Source: Bacteroidota bacterium (GTDB lineage Bacteria > Bacteroidota > Bacteroidia > AKYH767-A > JABDAW01). From it: 7,181 nucleotides of DNA. Shown here piece after piece: positions 5,746 through 7,181 of this stretch. Numbering within the stretch: the first letter of the stretch is position 1; the number at the start of each line of letters is the position of its first letter. Made by a program: the position numbers and the translations under genes. The stretch covers positions 1 through 7,181 of the forward strand of contig JAHEYM010000200.1 in assembly GCA_023251595.1 (NCBI GenBank), read 5' to 3'. The notes under the pieces were generated by a model. That model was given only the letters and a program-made list of their open reading frames with translations, was not told the origin of the DNA and made no database searches.

Positions 5746-7181
5746 TTCTACCACCACTTTCTTCACCAGATTAACTTCACCCGAACGAACATTGAGGAAA
5801 TATATCCCTGGTGCGAAGGTTTTCACACTAACCTGTTTTTCGAAATGTATTCCGGGATTCTCAACGACTTCTGAATAAACAGATTTTCCGAGCATATCCG
5901 TCAGAATAATATTCGTCTGTTTCCAGTCACTCTCGTTAATTAAAATATTTAAATCTTCACTCACAGGATTCGGGTATATATATACACCTACATCATTCAT
6001 ATTCGTTGGAATACCTGTGGTGGTAATCACAACGGTTTGTATAGATGTATCAGATCCACATGGATTGGTTACAATCTGCATTACAGTATAAGTATTATCT
6101 ATATAGTAATGATGTGTGGGACCTGCTATATTCGACGAATTTCCATCACCGAAAGTCCAATAATAGGATAAGGCATTTGTTGATAAATCAACAAACGACG
6201 CCGTAGCCCAGGTTACCGAAGAAGTAAATCCCGCAACAGGTGCAGTATAACTTGTCAATGTAATTGAACTGGAAGCATAACAAGAGTTTGCATCCGTTAC
6301 AGAAACCGTGTAGATTCCGGCAGCATAAGCGGTGATAGTTTGTGAAATAGCCCCTGTATTCCAACTATAAGTTCCGGGTGTTCCGGTAGCGGTTAGTGTT
6401 ATACTATCTCCCAGACAAAAATTTACATCCTGCGATGGACTAATCGTTGATACCGGAGCCGGATTAATTACAACGATCGTTGGTGCCGAGGTAGATGTGC
6501 ATCCTCCCGGATACGTAACCGTAACTGTATATGTACCGGGATTGGTAGCAAAAATGCTCTGCGTGGTCTGACCTGAACTCCACAAATAAGATAAGCCGGC
6601 ATTCGCCATCAGTGAAACATTTCCGCCCTGACAGAATGTCGTCGGGCCACTTGTTGTGACGCTCGCCTGCATGGTCCCGACCGTTACGCTAACAGCATTT
6701 GAAATCGCGGTACAACCGCTGGAATTTGTAACTGTGACTGTATAAACACCAGTTGTGTTGACAGTAATAGATTGAGAAGTTGCACCGGTACTCCATATAT
6801 AGGATGTTCCGCTATTTGCAGTGAGTGTCAAATTCTGCCCGGGACAAATCGTAGTCGGCCCGCTGGCAGTAATTGAAGCGCTTGCATTCGGATTAACAGT
6901 TACTTGTGTGGTCACTGAAGTGGCTGTACACCCTTGCGCACTGGTGAGTGTCACGTTATAATTTCCGGAAGTGGAGACAACGATTGATTGTGTGGTTGCG
7001 CCATTATTCCACAAATAACCGGCAGCAACAGCCGCAGTCAGCATAACTGTTTGACCTTGACAAATGGTTGTCGGACCACTCGCTGTTATGGCCGTACTCG
7101 GTGTCGGATTTACTGTCACGGTTGTTACAGGTGATGTTGATGTACATCCGCCGGCATACGTCACTGTCACCGAATAATTTC
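5743..7181 (-). CDS. Large surface protein, C-terminal part: Ig/PKD-like repeats, PKD domain, T9SS sorting domain
   Basis: The frame is open from the TAA at 5745-5743 to the right edge, so the N-terminus and probably more repeats lie outside the window; about 479 residues are visible. From the right edge down to ~6250 there are tandem ~71-72-residue Ig/PKD-like modules. Each has SGPTTICxGQ, then a strand of alternating hydrophobics, Y-x-W-S/N-x-G-A-T-x-x-I, then G-x-Y-T-V-T-V-T and a second Cys (GCT). The two Cys per module may form a disulfide. A PKD domain with YYWTFGDGN and HHYYIDNTYTV spans roughly 6020-6250. The end (5746 to ~5985) is a T9SS type A sorting domain with YIYPNPVSEDL, LTDMLGKSVY, APGIYFLNV and a final KKVVVE. 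This is the build of an exported adhesin or fibrous surface protein. No enzymatic domain is visible in this part. Confidence 0.93.
   Translation of the reverse strand, partial: NYSVTVTYAGGCTSTSPVTTVTVNPTPSTAITASGPTTICQGQTVMLTAAVAAGYLWNNGATTQSIVVSTSGNYNVTLTSAQGCTATSVTTQVTVNPNASASITASGPTTICPGQNLTLTANSGTSYIWSTGATSQSITVNTTGVYTVTVTNSSGCTAISNAVSVTVGTMQASVTTSGPTTFCQGGNVSLMANAGLSYLWSSGQTTQSIFATNPGTYTVTVTYPGGCTSTSAPTIVVINPAPVSTISPSQDVNFCLGDSITLTATGTPGTYSWNTGAISQTITAYAAGIYTVSVTDANSCYASSSITLTSYTAPVAGFTSSVTWATASFVDLSTNALSYYWTFGDGNSSNIAGPTHHYYIDNTYTVMQIVTNPCGSDTSIQTVVITTTGIPTNMNDVGVYIYPNPVSEDLNILINESDWKQTNIILTDMLGKSVYSEVVENPGIHFEKQVSVKTFAPGIYFLNVRSGEVNLVKKVVVE
6253..7181 (-). repeat. Tandem 213-216-bp coding repeats (Ig/PKD-like modules)
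   Basis: The minus-strand codons for SGPTT recur with starts near 7070, 6854 and 6641, giving spacings of 216 and 213 bp. A fourth, diverged unit (SPSQDVNFC) follows with its Cys codon 216 bp further on. A further partial unit ends at the right edge: its GGCTSTS motif closely resembles the one near 6500. The array must continue beyond the window. Confidence 0.85.

Noticed and set aside
7168..7170. GTG at 7170 as the start of the large surface protein
   Set aside because: The frame stays open to the window edge and the codons before it (Asn-Tyr-Ser) continue the repeat pattern NYSVTVT, so the GTG is an internal valine.

Overview
The window looks like a piece of a Bacteroidota chromosome, probably from an uncultured or little-studied lineage. 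Three separate proteins end in a type IX secretion (T9SS) type A C-terminal sorting domain (YPNP or FPNP, then GxYxxxV/I and a basic tail). A promoter matches the Bacteroidota -7 consensus TAnnTTTG. Base composition is moderately AT-rich throughout, and start codons follow A-rich leaders rather than strong Shine-Dalgarno sites. No rRNA, tRNA, CRISPR array or insertion sequence was recognised.

Layout from left to right. (1) Positions 1-237 (+) hold the last 78 codons of a T9SS cargo protein that begins outside the window. (2) Positions 256-1623 (+), 18 bp downstream, encode a secreted protein with a signal peptide, seven ~49-residue repeats that read as a seven-bladed beta-propeller, and a T9SS sorting domain. 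(3) Positions 4125 to 1625 (-) form a tight two-gene unit with a 14-bp gap. An unrecognised 354-residue cytoplasmic protein comes first. It is followed by a 473-residue protein with an unrecognised N-terminus, an array of ~14-residue helical repeats and a C-terminal NYN/PIN-like ribonuclease domain of the Zc3h12a (Regnase) type. This unit converges on the propeller gene with only 1 bp between the stop codons. (4) Positions 4304-5248 (+) encode a FkbM-family SAM-dependent methyltransferase, divergent from the ribonuclease unit and preceded by a good TAnnTTTG promoter element. (5) Positions 5338-5598 (+) encode an 86-residue, lysine-rich secreted protein, followed by a strong terminator hairpin that could work in both directions. 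(6) A short spacer holds four tandem copies of a heptamer. (7) From 5743 to the window edge (-) lies the C-terminal part of a large surface protein with Ig/PKD-like repeats, a PKD domain and a T9SS sorting domain.

Most of the window is ordinary Bacteroidota surface-protein territory. The part that stands out is the ribonuclease unit at 1625-4125: a Regnase-like nuclease joined to a repeat scaffold and apparently co-transcribed with a protein of no recognised family. Its biological role (RNA turnover, toxin-like activity or phage defence) cannot be decided from the sequence. No functional link between this unit and the surface-protein genes around it is visible.
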